A DNA stretch of 9,863 bases from NCBI GenBank assembly GCA_004298295.1, contig SCUH01000227.1, positions 1 through 9,863 of the forward strand, given 5' to 3'. The number at the start of each line of letters is the position of its first letter. Within the stretch, counting starts at the first letter, position 1. The notes beneath the pieces were generated by a model that ran no database searches, was not told where the DNA came from, and was given only the letters and a program-made list of their open reading frames with translations. The translations under genes and the position numbers were made by a program. Shown piece by piece: positions 5,077 to 9,863 of this stretch. The stretch comes from Betaproteobacteria bacterium (GTDB lineage: Bacteria; Pseudomonadota; Gammaproteobacteria; Burkholderiales; SG8-39).

Positions 5077-5853
5077 CTAGCTTCCTTTCCACACGGGTTT
5101 GCGCTTGCCGAGGAAGGCGTCCATTCCCTCGCGGAAGTCCTCGCTCATGTAGCACATCAGCACGAGGTCGTCGCCCTCGCCGTGCGGGATCTTCGGCCGC
5201 AGGCGGTAGAGCGCCTCCTTGGTCGCCTGCAGCGTGAGCGGGGCGTGGCTCGCGAGCAGGCGCGCCAGTTCCTCGGCGCGCTGCATCAGCGCGGCACCAT
5301 CCTCGAGCAGTTCGCCCACCAGTCCGATCGCGAGCGCCTCCCCGGCCTCGATCAGCCGGGCCTTGAAGATGATGTCCTTGACGAGTGCCGGCCCGAGCAG
5401 TGCCGCGAGGCGCGCGTAGTTCTGCATCGACAGGCAATTGCCGAGCGTGCGCGCCACCGGAAAGCCGAAGCGGGCGCTCTTCGCGGCGATCCTCAGATCG
5501 CAGCAGGCGGCGATGCCGGCGCCGCCGCCGGTGCAGGCGCCCTGGATGGCAGCAATGGTGGGCACGCGGCAGCGTTCGAGCGCGCCGAGCGAGCGGTCGA
5601 TGCGCGCCTCGTAATCGAGCGCGTCCTGCGGCTTGTCGAAAGCACGGAACTGCGAAATGTCGGTGCCGGCGGCGAAGGCCTTGTCGCCGGCGCCGGTGAG
5701 CACCAGGGCACGGATCGAGCGATCCTCGTTCGCCTGCGCGCAGATCCCGGCAAGGCGGTCGTACATCGCGAAGGTGAGCGCGTTTCTCGCCTGCGGCCGG
5801 TTGAACGTCAGGTAGGCGACGCCGTCGCGCACTTCGTGCAGCAGCTCGCTCAT
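5077..5853 (-). CDS. Enoyl-CoA hydratase/isomerase (crotonase) family protein with non-canonical active site
   Basis: A protein of 258 aa, the normal crotonase length, acting on an acyl-CoA thioester. The oxyanion hole is present: AAGTDISQF (61-69) and GACTGGGAGIAACCDLRIA (105-123). The two catalytic glutamates of classical hydratases are not. The first should follow the FGFP motif at 130-132 (family PE) and is Val 133. The second aligns near Lys 159/Asp 160. Hydration by the standard mechanism is therefore unlikely; isomerase, hydrolase or another crotonase reaction is possible. Start choice: ATG at 5853, with AGGAGAAGAAGG just upstream and the usual N-terminus MSELLHEVRDGVAYLTFNRP; a longer frame to 5940 lacks family residues. 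It is divergent from the MFS gene, which may carry a related substrate. Confidence 0.87.
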   Translation of the reverse strand: MSELLHEVRDGVAYLTFNRPQARNALTFAMYDRLAGICAQANEDRSIRALVLTGAGDKAFAAGTDISQFRAFDKPQDALDYEARIDRSLGALERCRVPTIAAIQGACTGGGAGIAACCDLRIAAKSARFGFPVARTLGNCLSMQNYARLAALLGPALVKDIIFKARLIEAGEALAIGLVGELLEDGAALMQRAEELARLLASHAPLTLQATKEALYRLRPKIPHGEGDDLVLMCYMSEDFREGMDAFLGKRKPVWKGS

Positions 5854-5954
5854 ATTGGCCTTCTTCTCCTGTGGATTTTCAGCCCGCATTCTCCCACGCC
5901 CTCGGTGCGGCGCGCCGCCTGCGAAACGCAGCAGCCGCACCGCGGGAAGACCGC

Positions 5955-5960
5955 TATATT
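5955..5960 (+). promoter_or_regulatory. -10 box of the MFS transporter gene
   Basis: TATATT (5/6 match) ends 6 nt before the ATG at 5967. A transcription start at the usual distance would fall on the ATG, and no Shine-Dalgarno sequence is present, so the transcript is probably leaderless. The -35 region (about 5932-5937, CAGCCG) does not match the consensus. Confidence 0.45.
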
Positions 5961-5966
5961 CGGCTC

Positions 5967-7214
5967 ATGAGCGCCCCCAACCGCCGCGCGATGATTCTGC
6001 TCCTCGTCCTGAGCGGAACCATCATCTCGATCTGCATGGGCCTGAGGCAGAGCCTGGGCCTGTTCATGCGGCCGATGACGCTCGACATCGGCGTTTCGGC
6101 GGCGAGCTTCGGGTTCGCGATCGCCCTGCAGAACATCGTCTGGGGCATCTCGCAGCCCTTCGTCGGTGCGCTCGCCGACCGCTACGGCGCGCGACCGGTG
6201 CTCGTCTGGACGGCGCTCTGCTTTGCCGCAGGGCTGCTGCTGATGGTGGTCTCGCGCGGCGCGCTGGGCCTGGATGTCGCCGGATTTCTCCTCGGCATCG
6301 GCACCGCGGGCACGGCGTTCGGCGTGCTGATGGGAGTGGTGACGCGCGCGACGCCGCCGGAGCGGCGCAGCCAGACGGTGGGCCTCGTCGCGGCGGCGGG
6401 CTCGCTCGGCACGCTGCTCCTGGCGCCGTTCGGGCAGGGGCTGATCGATGCCTTCGGGTGGCAGGTGGCGATGATCGCTTTCGCCGTGATCGCGGGCTCG
6501 ATGGTCGCGTTTGCGCTGCCGATCAGGGGCCTGGAGATCGCGCTCAATGCGCAGCCCGCGGCCGCAGGCGCAACGGCGCTGCCGAAATCCATCGGCAAGG
6601 CGCTGCGCGACGCGCTCGCTCATCGCGGCTACCTTTTCATGACGCTTGCGTTTTTCGCCTGCGGCTTCCAGCTCGTGTTCATTACGACGCACCTTCCGGC
6701 GTACCTGCAGCTGTGCGGCGTCGCGCCGGGCGTCAGCGCGACCGCGCTCGGACTCATCGGCCTGTTCAACACGATCGGCACCTACTGCTTCGGGCTGCTC
6801 GGCGCGCGCTACAGCCAGAAGCACCTGCTCGCGCTGATCTATCTATTGCGAACCGTCTTCATCGTTGGCTTCCTGGCCGTGCCGGTCAGCGCCGCCTCGA
6901 CGCTGGTGTTCGCGGCGGCGATGGGCATGCTGTGGCTGGGCGTTTCGCCGCTGGTCACCGGCATCCTCGCGCGCGTCTTCGGCCTGACGCACTTCGGCAC
7001 GCTCTACGGCGTGGTGTTCTTCAGTCACCAGGTGGGCTCGTTCTTTGGCGCCTGGATGGGAGGCCTGGTGTTCGGCTGGACGGGCAGCTACGACTTCGCC
7101 TGGGGCGCGCTGATCGCGATCGGCGCGCTTGCTTTCACGCTGCAATGGTTGATGGACGACCGTCCGCCGCCGGTGCGCCGCGGCCTGGGCGGACTGGCAC
7201 CCGCCGGCGCGTGA
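5967..7214 (+). CDS. MFS transporter, 12 membrane segments
   Basis: An inner-membrane secondary transporter of the major facilitator superfamily, 415 aa. There are two six-helix bundles separated by a polar loop at about 187-221 (LEIALNAQPAAAGATALPKS). The MFS motif A is clear between helices 2 and 3: GALADRYGARPVLV (67-80). Helix 1 (IISICMGLRQSLGLFMRP) and GISQPFVGALADRYG resemble the oxalate/formate antiporter-like MFS branch that takes up organic acids, but the substrate cannot be read from the sequence. Start choice: ATG 5967 gives the short cytosolic N-terminus MSAPNRRA. An upstream ATG at 5871 in the same frame would add 32 residues without family character, crossing the -10 box and the neighbour's leader. 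Divergent from the crotonase gene with a 113-nt shared gap. Confidence 0.87.
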   Translation: MSAPNRRAMILLLVLSGTIISICMGLRQSLGLFMRPMTLDIGVSAASFGFAIALQNIVWGISQPFVGALADRYGARPVLVWTALCFAAGLLLMVVSRGALGLDVAGFLLGIGTAGTAFGVLMGVVTRATPPERRSQTVGLVAAAGSLGTLLLAPFGQGLIDAFGWQVAMIAFAVIAGSMVAFALPIRGLEIALNAQPAAAGATALPKSIGKALRDALAHRGYLFMTLAFFACGFQLVFITTHLPAYLQLCGVAPGVSATALGLIGLFNTIGTYCFGLLGARYSQKHLLALIYLLRTVFIVGFLAVPVSAASTLVFAAAMGMLWLGVSPLVTGILARVFGLTHFGTLYGVVFFSHQVGSFFGAWMGGLVFGWTGSYDFAWGALIAIGALAFTLQWLMDDRPPPVRRGLGGLAPAGA

Positions 7215-7219
7215 GCGAT

Positions 7220-7248
7220 TTGCGGGCGGACTTGGGCTTGGCTACACT
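7220..7248 (+). promoter_or_regulatory. Promoter of the 7281 mini-ORF unit
   Basis: TTGCGG (7220-7225, the conserved TTG), a 17-nt spacer and TACACT (7243-7248, 4/6 match). It starts 6 nt after the MFS stop codon. The predicted start near 7255 gives a leader of about 26 nt that contains the long Shine-Dalgarno sequence. Confidence 0.5.
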
Positions 7249-7264
7249 GCCGGCTGGCAACCAC

Positions 7265-7281
7265 GAAAGGAGGTGATCCAG
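7265..7281 (+). promoter_or_regulatory. Exceptionally long Shine-Dalgarno sequence complementary to the 16S rRNA 3' tail
   Basis: GAAAGGAGGTGATCCAG is 17 nt long and matches without interruption the reverse complement of the usual beta/gamma-proteobacterial 16S rRNA 3' end (CTGGATCACCTCCTTTC). Ordinary sites in this window match 5-7 nt. The GGAGG core is 7 nt before the GTG at 7281. Confidence 0.8.
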
Positions 7282-7361
7282 TGAGAGACGACCAAGGCAA
7301 CCCCGGTGGGCGAGGCTCCATAACCGGATCAACTCGCGGGACAAGGAGCATCGCCGGCTGA
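7281..7361 (+). CDS. Candidate 26-aa small protein
   Basis: A GTG start with a perfect, extended Shine-Dalgarno sequence, then 26 codons to TGA 7359-7361. The product, about MRDDQGNPGGRG followed by SITGSTRGTRSIAG, is polar, rich in Gly, Arg, Ser and Thr, has no membrane segment and looks unstructured. It has its own promoter upstream and a strong terminator 25 nt downstream, so it forms a separate transcription unit of about 165 nt between the MFS and cold-shock genes. I do not recognise the product. The RNA itself, rather than the peptide, could be the functional molecule, for example a small RNA that pairs with 16S rRNA. The strength of the ribosome site argues for translation. Confidence 0.5.
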   Translation: MRDDQGNPGGRGSITGSTRGTRSIAG

Positions 7362-7369
7362 GCGCCGGC
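7353..7369 (+). other. Short hairpin at the end of the mini-ORF
   Basis: GCCGGC (7353-7358), loop TGAGC, GCCGGC (7364-7369): a 6-bp GC stem that contains the stop codon in its loop region. No U-tract follows, so it is not an intrinsic terminator by itself. It may be part of the fold of the small RNA or chance in GC-rich DNA. Confidence 0.35.
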
Positions 7370-7385
7370 ATGCCTTCAGCAGCAA

Positions 7386-7420
7386 AAACGCCCCGGTCGC
7401 GCAAGCGCACCGGGGCGTTT
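7386..7420 (+). terminator. Strong intrinsic terminator of the mini-ORF unit
   Basis: AAACGCCCCGGT (7386-7397) pairs perfectly over 12 bp with ACCGGGGCGTTT (7409-7420); the 11-nt loop can form a further small GCGC/GCGC stem. The stem is followed by UUU-CAUUU on the plus strand and by a run of U (from AAAAA at 7384-7388) on the minus strand, so it may work in both directions. Confidence 0.85.
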
Positions 7421-7453
7421 CATTTGGTGCGCCGTGCTGGGTGCACCAAAAAA

Positions 7454-7475
7454 AAGGCCCGCCGAAGCGGGCCTT
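7454..7475 (-). terminator. Intrinsic terminator of the cold-shock gene
   Basis: Read on the minus strand: AAGGCCCGC, loop UUCG, GCGGGCCTT, with a run of eight U from A7448-A7455 (the last two also pair in the stem). The C(UUCG)G tetraloop is one of the most stable known. It begins about 20 nt after the csp stop codon. Confidence 0.9.
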
Positions 7476-7494
7476 CTTCAGTGCGGCCTGAAGC

Positions 7495-7698
7495 TCAGAG
7501 CGGGCGGATGTTGATCGCCTGCTCGCCCTTCGGGCCGGTCGTGATGTCGAACGACACCTTCTGACCGTCCTTGAGGCTCTTGAAGCCCGAGCCCTGGATG
7601 GCGGAGAAGTGCGCGAACAGGTCTTTGCCACCACCATCGGGGGTGATGAAGCCAAAGCCTTTCGCATCGTTGAACCACTTGACGGTTCCGTTTGCCAT
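7495..7698 (-). CDS. cspA: Cold-shock protein, CspA family
   Basis: A 67-aa single cold-shock domain (OB fold), the family's usual length, which binds single-stranded RNA/DNA and melts RNA structure. RNP1 is KGFGFI (13-18) and RNP2 is DLFAHF (26-31); the aromatic residues W8, F15, F17, F28, H30 and F31 of the binding face are present. The N-terminus MANGTVKWFNDAKGFGFITPDGG is typical. The ribosome site AAAGG is 8 nt before the ATG. It is a single-gene unit with a long leader upstream and a UUCG terminator downstream, as usual for csp genes controlled through leader structure. Which CspA-E paralogue it corresponds to cannot be told here, and cold induction is not shown by sequence alone. Confidence 0.95.
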   Translation of the reverse strand: MANGTVKWFNDAKGFGFITPDGGGKDLFAHFSAIQGSGFKSLKDGQKVSFDITTGPKGEQAINIRPL

Positions 7699-7808
7699 TT
7701 CAAATACCTTTCAAAAAATATAATAAGAACGGGCTTTCGCCCACCTGCCGGAACGCCAAGAAGAAATCGCGCGAATGGACCTGCGTGAACTGCTTGAAGA
7801 AACCAGCG
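7699..7808 (-). promoter_or_regulatory. Long structured 5' leader of the cold-shock gene
   Basis: If the -10 at 7815-7820 is used, the leader is about 110 nt. It contains a short hairpin GGGC-GAAA-GCCC (7731-7742, a GNRA tetraloop), followed on the minus strand by the U/A-rich run GUUCUUAUUAUAUUUUUUG and then the AAAGG ribosome site. The AU-rich stretch is unlike the rest of the window. Long leaders that change shape with temperature are known for cspA-type genes; that this one does so is inferred. Confidence 0.5.
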
Positions 7809-7814
7809 GGACGT

Positions 7815-7820
7815 ATTGTA
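7815..7820 (-). promoter_or_regulatory. -10 box of the cold-shock gene promoter
   Basis: On the minus strand TACAAT (5/6 match). The hexamer 17 nt upstream (TTTCAT) is a poor -35. It lies 4 nt from the plus-strand -10 box of the metallo-hydrolase, so the two promoters overlap back to back. Confidence 0.5.
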
Positions 7821-7824
7821 CACG

Positions 7825-7830
7825 TAAAAT
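7825..7830 (+). promoter_or_regulatory. -10 box of the metallo-hydrolase gene
   Basis: TAAAAT (5/6 match) ends 7 nt before the ATG at 7838, with no Shine-Dalgarno sequence between, which suggests a leaderless transcript. No clear -35 at the usual spacing. Confidence 0.45.
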
Positions 7831-7837
7831 CAGTGGC

Positions 7838-8521
7838 ATGAAACTGGGCATCGTGCCGGTGACGCCGTTCCAGCAGAACTGCTCCCTGCTGGTGTGCGAG
7901 CGCTCGAACCGCGCCGCGATCGTCGACCCGGGCGGGGATCTCGACGAAATCCTCGGCGCACTGCAGCAATCGGGCGCCGAACTGGACAAGATCCTCCTCA
8001 CCCACGGCCACATCGACCATTGCGGCGGCACGGCCGAGCTGCGGCGCCGCACGGGCGTGCCGGTCGAGGGACCGCAGCGCGAGGAGCGGTTCTGGATCGA
8101 CCAGCTGGCGCTGCAGGGCATGCGTTTCGGCCTGCCGGGCGTGGAGGTCTTCGAGCCCGACCGCTGGCTGGAAGGGGGCGACGAGGTGCGTTTCGGGGAA
8201 GTGAGGCTGGAAGTGAGCCACTGCCCAGGGCACACGCCGGGCCACGTGATCTTCTTCTCGCGCGAGGATCGGCTGGCGATCGTGGGCGACGTGCTCTTCG
8301 CGGGCTCGATCGGCCGCACCGATTTTCCGCGCGGCGACTTCGACACCCTGATCCGCTCGATCACCACGCAGCTCTGGCCGCTCGGCGACGACGTGGCCTT
8401 CGTCCCCGGCCACGGGCCGATGTCGACCTTTGGCGAGGAGCGCGCCACCAACGCCTTCGTCGCCGACCGCGTGCTTGCCCGCGGCGGGCGCGGCGGCGAG
8501 GGCCGGCAGCGCTTTCTGTGA
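7838..8521 (+). CDS. Metallo-beta-lactamase-fold hydrolase, YcbL / glyoxalase II-like
   Basis: A protein of 227 aa, a cytosolic binuclear metal hydrolase of the short glyoxalase II-like (YcbL) type, which hydrolyses thioesters such as S-lactoylglutathione. All metal ligands are present: THGHIDHCGG with H56, H58, D60 and H61; CPGHTPGH with H132; GDVLFAGSIGRTD with D151; and VPGHGP with H192. It lacks the long C-terminal substrate domain of true glyoxalase II, hence the YcbL comparison. The N-terminus MKLGIVPVTPFQQNCSLLVC is the family's. An in-frame ATG at 7775 would add 21 residues but lies across both promoters and is not favoured. Its stop is 7 nt from the end of the convergent DUF4337 gene. 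Confidence 0.92.
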   Translation: MKLGIVPVTPFQQNCSLLVCERSNRAAIVDPGGDLDEILGALQQSGAELDKILLTHGHIDHCGGTAELRRRTGVPVEGPQREERFWIDQLALQGMRFGLPGVEVFEPDRWLEGGDEVRFGEVRLEVSHCPGHTPGHVIFFSREDRLAIVGDVLFAGSIGRTDFPRGDFDTLIRSITTQLWPLGDDVAFVPGHGPMSTFGEERATNAFVADRVLARGGRGGEGRQRFL

Positions 8522-8528
8522 GACGGCG

Positions 8529-9083
8529 CTAGAAAAGGTGTACCGCGCTCGGGAACCAGAACCCGATGACGCAGAAGGCGATGCCCAGCAGCCCCAGCCC
8601 GCCGGCGATCCAGCTGAGCGCCACCACGCCGGTGATGATCTCGGCGGAGGCGAGCACGATCGCGATCTGCATCGCGGCGGAGGCGAGTTCGTAGTGATGG
8701 TACGCGGCGAGCGCGACGTCGCGTTTTTTCTCGGCGGCCTTGGCGCGCGTCGCGAGCTCCTTGCGGCCTTCCTGGGTGTCGGGCTCCGACTGGTAGCGCT
8801 CCGCGGCGTCCTTCCATTTCTGCAGCTGCCGCTTCACCGCCTCGGGCGCGTTGTCCGCAAACTGGGCGTCCAGCTGCTCGGCGGCGGTGCGCATCGTCGT
8901 CTGGCGGATCGTCTTCGCCTGGAAGAACGCCCACAGGTTCGAGGCTTCGATGTTGTAGCTCAGGGCGCCGGTCTGCGCCGACTTGCCGAGCGTCTCGGAA
9001 AAGGCGAGGGCGAGCGCGAGCAGCGAAATCAGCAGCGCGACCTTCCTGTTGGACGGGTCGACGTGGCCGTGACTGCCGGACAT
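8529..9083 (-). CDS. DUF4337 family membrane protein
   Basis: A protein of 184 aa matching the DUF4337 family layout, function unknown. A short polar N-terminus (MSGSHGHVDPSNRK) is followed by one membrane segment (about 15-30, VALLISLLALALAFSE). A long hydrophilic, helical, probably coiled-coil part (about 45-125; SNLWAFFQAKTIRQT, KAAEKKRDVAL) follows, and two more membrane segments close the protein (about 130-150 and 155-178), ending WFPSAVHLF. The SNLWAFFQAK-IR motif is the family's most recognisable part. Start choice: ATG 9083 with GGAG 8 nt upstream; a longer frame to 9137 adds residues encoded by an inverted repeat and is rejected. It lies 68 nt downstream of the crotonase and on the same strand, with a possible own -10 in the gap. 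Confidence 0.87.
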   Translation of the reverse strand: MSGSHGHVDPSNRKVALLISLLALALAFSETLGKSAQTGALSYNIEASNLWAFFQAKTIRQTTMRTAAEQLDAQFADNAPEAVKRQLQKWKDAAERYQSEPDTQEGRKELATRAKAAEKKRDVALAAYHHYELASAAMQIAIVLASAEIITGVVALSWIAGGLGLLGIAFCVIGFWFPSAVHLF

Positions 9084-9099
9084 GGGGGTTCTCCGGAAA

Positions 9100-9138
9100 C
9101 TTGCGGGGCGCGATTCTATCGCGAACCCGCCCCGCAAG
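9100..9138. repeat. 11-bp perfect inverted repeat between the crotonase and DUF4337 genes
   Basis: CTTGCGGGGCG (9100-9110) and its exact reverse complement CGCCCCGCAAG (9128-9138), with a 17-nt centre that contains a second small hairpin CGAT-TCT-ATCG (9111-9121). In RNA from the crotonase gene it would form a strong stem followed only by a short UUU, so it could be a weak terminator. The centre holds TAGAAT on the minus strand (9113-9118, 5/6 match to a -10), so an operator role for the DUF4337 promoter is equally possible. Confidence 0.6.
9113..9118 (-). promoter_or_regulatory. Possible -10 box of the DUF4337 gene
   Basis: TAGAAT on the minus strand, inside the loop of the inverted repeat. 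A start about 7 nt downstream (near 9106) would give a leader of about 23 nt with the GGAG ribosome site. No good -35 hexamer at 16-18 nt. Confidence 0.35.
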
Positions 9139-9151
9139 CGCGGGCAGGCGG

Positions 9152-9863
9152 TCAGGGCCGGATCACGTTTGCGGGGTCCGGACGCTCGCTCTCCGGTGCC
9201 TGGCTGTAGTCGCCGAAAGGCCCGTCGCGCTCGGCGACCGCCGCGCGCACGCCGTCTTTGCGGGACAGCTCGATAAAGCGCAGCGCGTCGGGCGTATTGC
9301 GCATCAGGCCGTCGAGGATCGGTCCCAGGGTCTGCGTCGAGGCGAGGCCCATGTTTTCGTAGGCATGATTGACGACGAGTTTCATGGCCGAGAGCTGCGA
9401 CAGCGGGATCGTGGCGAGCTGGGTGGCTGCCTTCCTGACCGTCGCCTCCAGTTGCGCGAACGGCACCGCCGTGTTGATCAGCCCGATCGCGGCCGCCTGC
9501 CGGCCCGAGAGCGCTTTACCGGTGAGCGCGTATTCCTTTGCCTTCGTCAGCCCGAGCCGGTAGATCCACAGGCCGCTCAGATAGGCGCCCCACATTCGCG
9601 AGTACGGGGTCCCGATGCGCGCATCTTCGCTCGCGATCACGAGGTCGGCGGCCAACGCGTAGTCGCTGCCTCCGCCCACGCACCAGCCGTGGACCTGCGC
9701 AATCACCGGCTTGGGCGAGCGCCAGAGGCTCATGAATTTCTGCGTCGGCGCGACGGCGTCGGCCGTGGAGAAGACGAAATCCTTGCCCGGGTCCCAGCAG
9801 CCGTCGGTATTGATGTACCGGTCCCAGTGATGGAAGCCCTGCCCGAAATCGAATCCGCCGCAG
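9152..9863 (-). CDS. Crotonase (enoyl-CoA hydratase/isomerase) family protein, N-terminus cut by the window edge
   Basis: The frame is open to the window end and codes a further 43 residues before the internal ATG at 9733. The fragment of about 236 residues begins CGGFDFGQGFHHWDRY, the first oxyanion-hole region (family C-A-G-x-D). VIAQVHGWCVGGGSDYALAADLVIAS follows, with the second oxyanion-hole Gly and the usual A-D-L strand. The first catalytic Glu of hydratases (family PE) is replaced in IGTPYSRMWG by Tyr; the second position, in GLTKAKEYALTG, keeps Glu. The C-terminal half is complete, ending FGDYSQAPESERPDPANVIRP. The substrate is unknown. The insertion YINTDGCWDPGKDFVFS after the oxyanion region marks a separate subgroup from the crotonase at 5077-5853. 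Confidence 0.88.
   Translation of the reverse strand, partial: CGGFDFGQGFHHWDRYINTDGCWDPGKDFVFSTADAVAPTQKFMSLWRSPKPVIAQVHGWCVGGGSDYALAADLVIASEDARIGTPYSRMWGAYLSGLWIYRLGLTKAKEYALTGKALSGRQAAAIGLINTAVPFAQLEATVRKAATQLATIPLSQLSAMKLVVNHAYENMGLASTQTLGPILDGLMRNTPDALRFIELSRKDGVRAAVAERDGPFGDYSQAPESERPDPANVIRP

Noticed and set aside
5907..5918. Perfect 12-bp palindrome GCGGCGCGCCGC in the crotonase/MFS gap
   Set aside because: Made only of G and C in a GC-rich gap; such palindromes arise often by chance and it is not placed at a promoter box I can define.
5871..5966. N-terminal extension of the MFS protein from ATG 5871
   Set aside because: The added 32 residues are Arg/Ala-rich, precede the first helix without family support, and cross the TATATT box and the leader of the divergent gene.
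5182..5970. A 262-codon plus-strand frame opposite the crotonase
   Set aside because: Composition typical of an antisense shadow, and the minus strand carries all crotonase motifs.
5850..6824. A 324-codon minus-strand frame opposite the MFS gene, rich in Arg, Glu, Gln and His
   Set aside because: It is antisense to a clear membrane transporter; the polar composition is what the complement of hydrophobic codons gives. No start site or motif.
7775..7837. Upstream ATG that would lengthen the metallo-hydrolase by 21 residues
   Set aside because: The extra residues are not part of the family and would place the start before both divergent -10 boxes, inside the csp leader. ATG 7838 gives the standard MKLGIVPVTPFQQNC start.
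7700..8934. Long minus-strand frames (237 and 407 codons) opposite the metallo-hydrolase
   Set aside because: The plus strand has all metal ligands of the hydrolase; the minus frames have no recognisable motif and cross into the DUF4337 gene region.
1..9863. Mobile element, CRISPR array, tRNA or rRNA gene
   Set aside because: No transposase, integrase, terminal repeats, regularly spaced repeats or tRNA-like cloverleaf were seen. The 17-nt 16S-tail complement at 7265 is on the wrong strand and too short to be an rRNA fragment.

Overview
The window is high-GC, densely packed bacterial chromosome. The codon usage, the gene families (FIST-domain protein, crotonases, DUF4337, YcbL-type metallo-hydrolase) and a 17-nt match to the complement of a beta/gamma-type 16S rRNA 3' tail suggest a betaproteobacterium of Burkholderiales or Nitrosomonadales type. 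This assignment is inferred from the sequence alone. No tRNA, rRNA, CRISPR array, insertion sequence or phage gene is visible.

Layout. (1) 2-667 (+): the C-terminal two thirds of a ketopantoate reductase, whose end overlaps the end of the convergent FIST gene by 7 nt. (2) 661-2625 (-): a three-gene run, read right to left, of a 66-aa cytosolic protein, a four-helix membrane protein and a two-domain FIST sensor protein. (3) 2626-2917: a gap holding the relic C-terminus of a dienelactone-hydrolase-like gene and then a clear sigma70 promoter with a palindromic operator. (4) 2918-5052 (+): a tight five-gene operon of ArsR regulator, AHSA1/SRPBCC protein, DUF1428 protein and two VOC (PhnB-like) proteins. 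The regulator probably represses its own promoter, because the operator covers the -10 box and the start codon. (5) 5077-5853 (-): a crotonase, divergent from an MFS transporter at 5967-7214 (+). (6) 7215-7494: a short transcription unit with its own promoter, a 26-codon ORF behind a perfect long Shine-Dalgarno sequence and a strong terminator, followed by the terminator of the cold-shock gene. (7) 7495-7698 (-): a cold-shock protein with a long structured leader, divergent from a YcbL-like metallo-hydrolase at 7838-8521 (+). (8) 8529-9083 (-): a DUF4337 membrane protein, and 9152-9863 (-): a second crotonase cut by the window end.

Three genes (ArsR, MFS, metallo-hydrolase) have a -10 box ending only 6-7 nt before the ATG and no Shine-Dalgarno sequence, so they are probably leaderless. 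The parts most worth a second look are the 7220-7420 mini transcription unit with the 17-nt anti-16S match, the five-gene ArsR module with its operator, and the two crotonases with altered catalytic glutamates.
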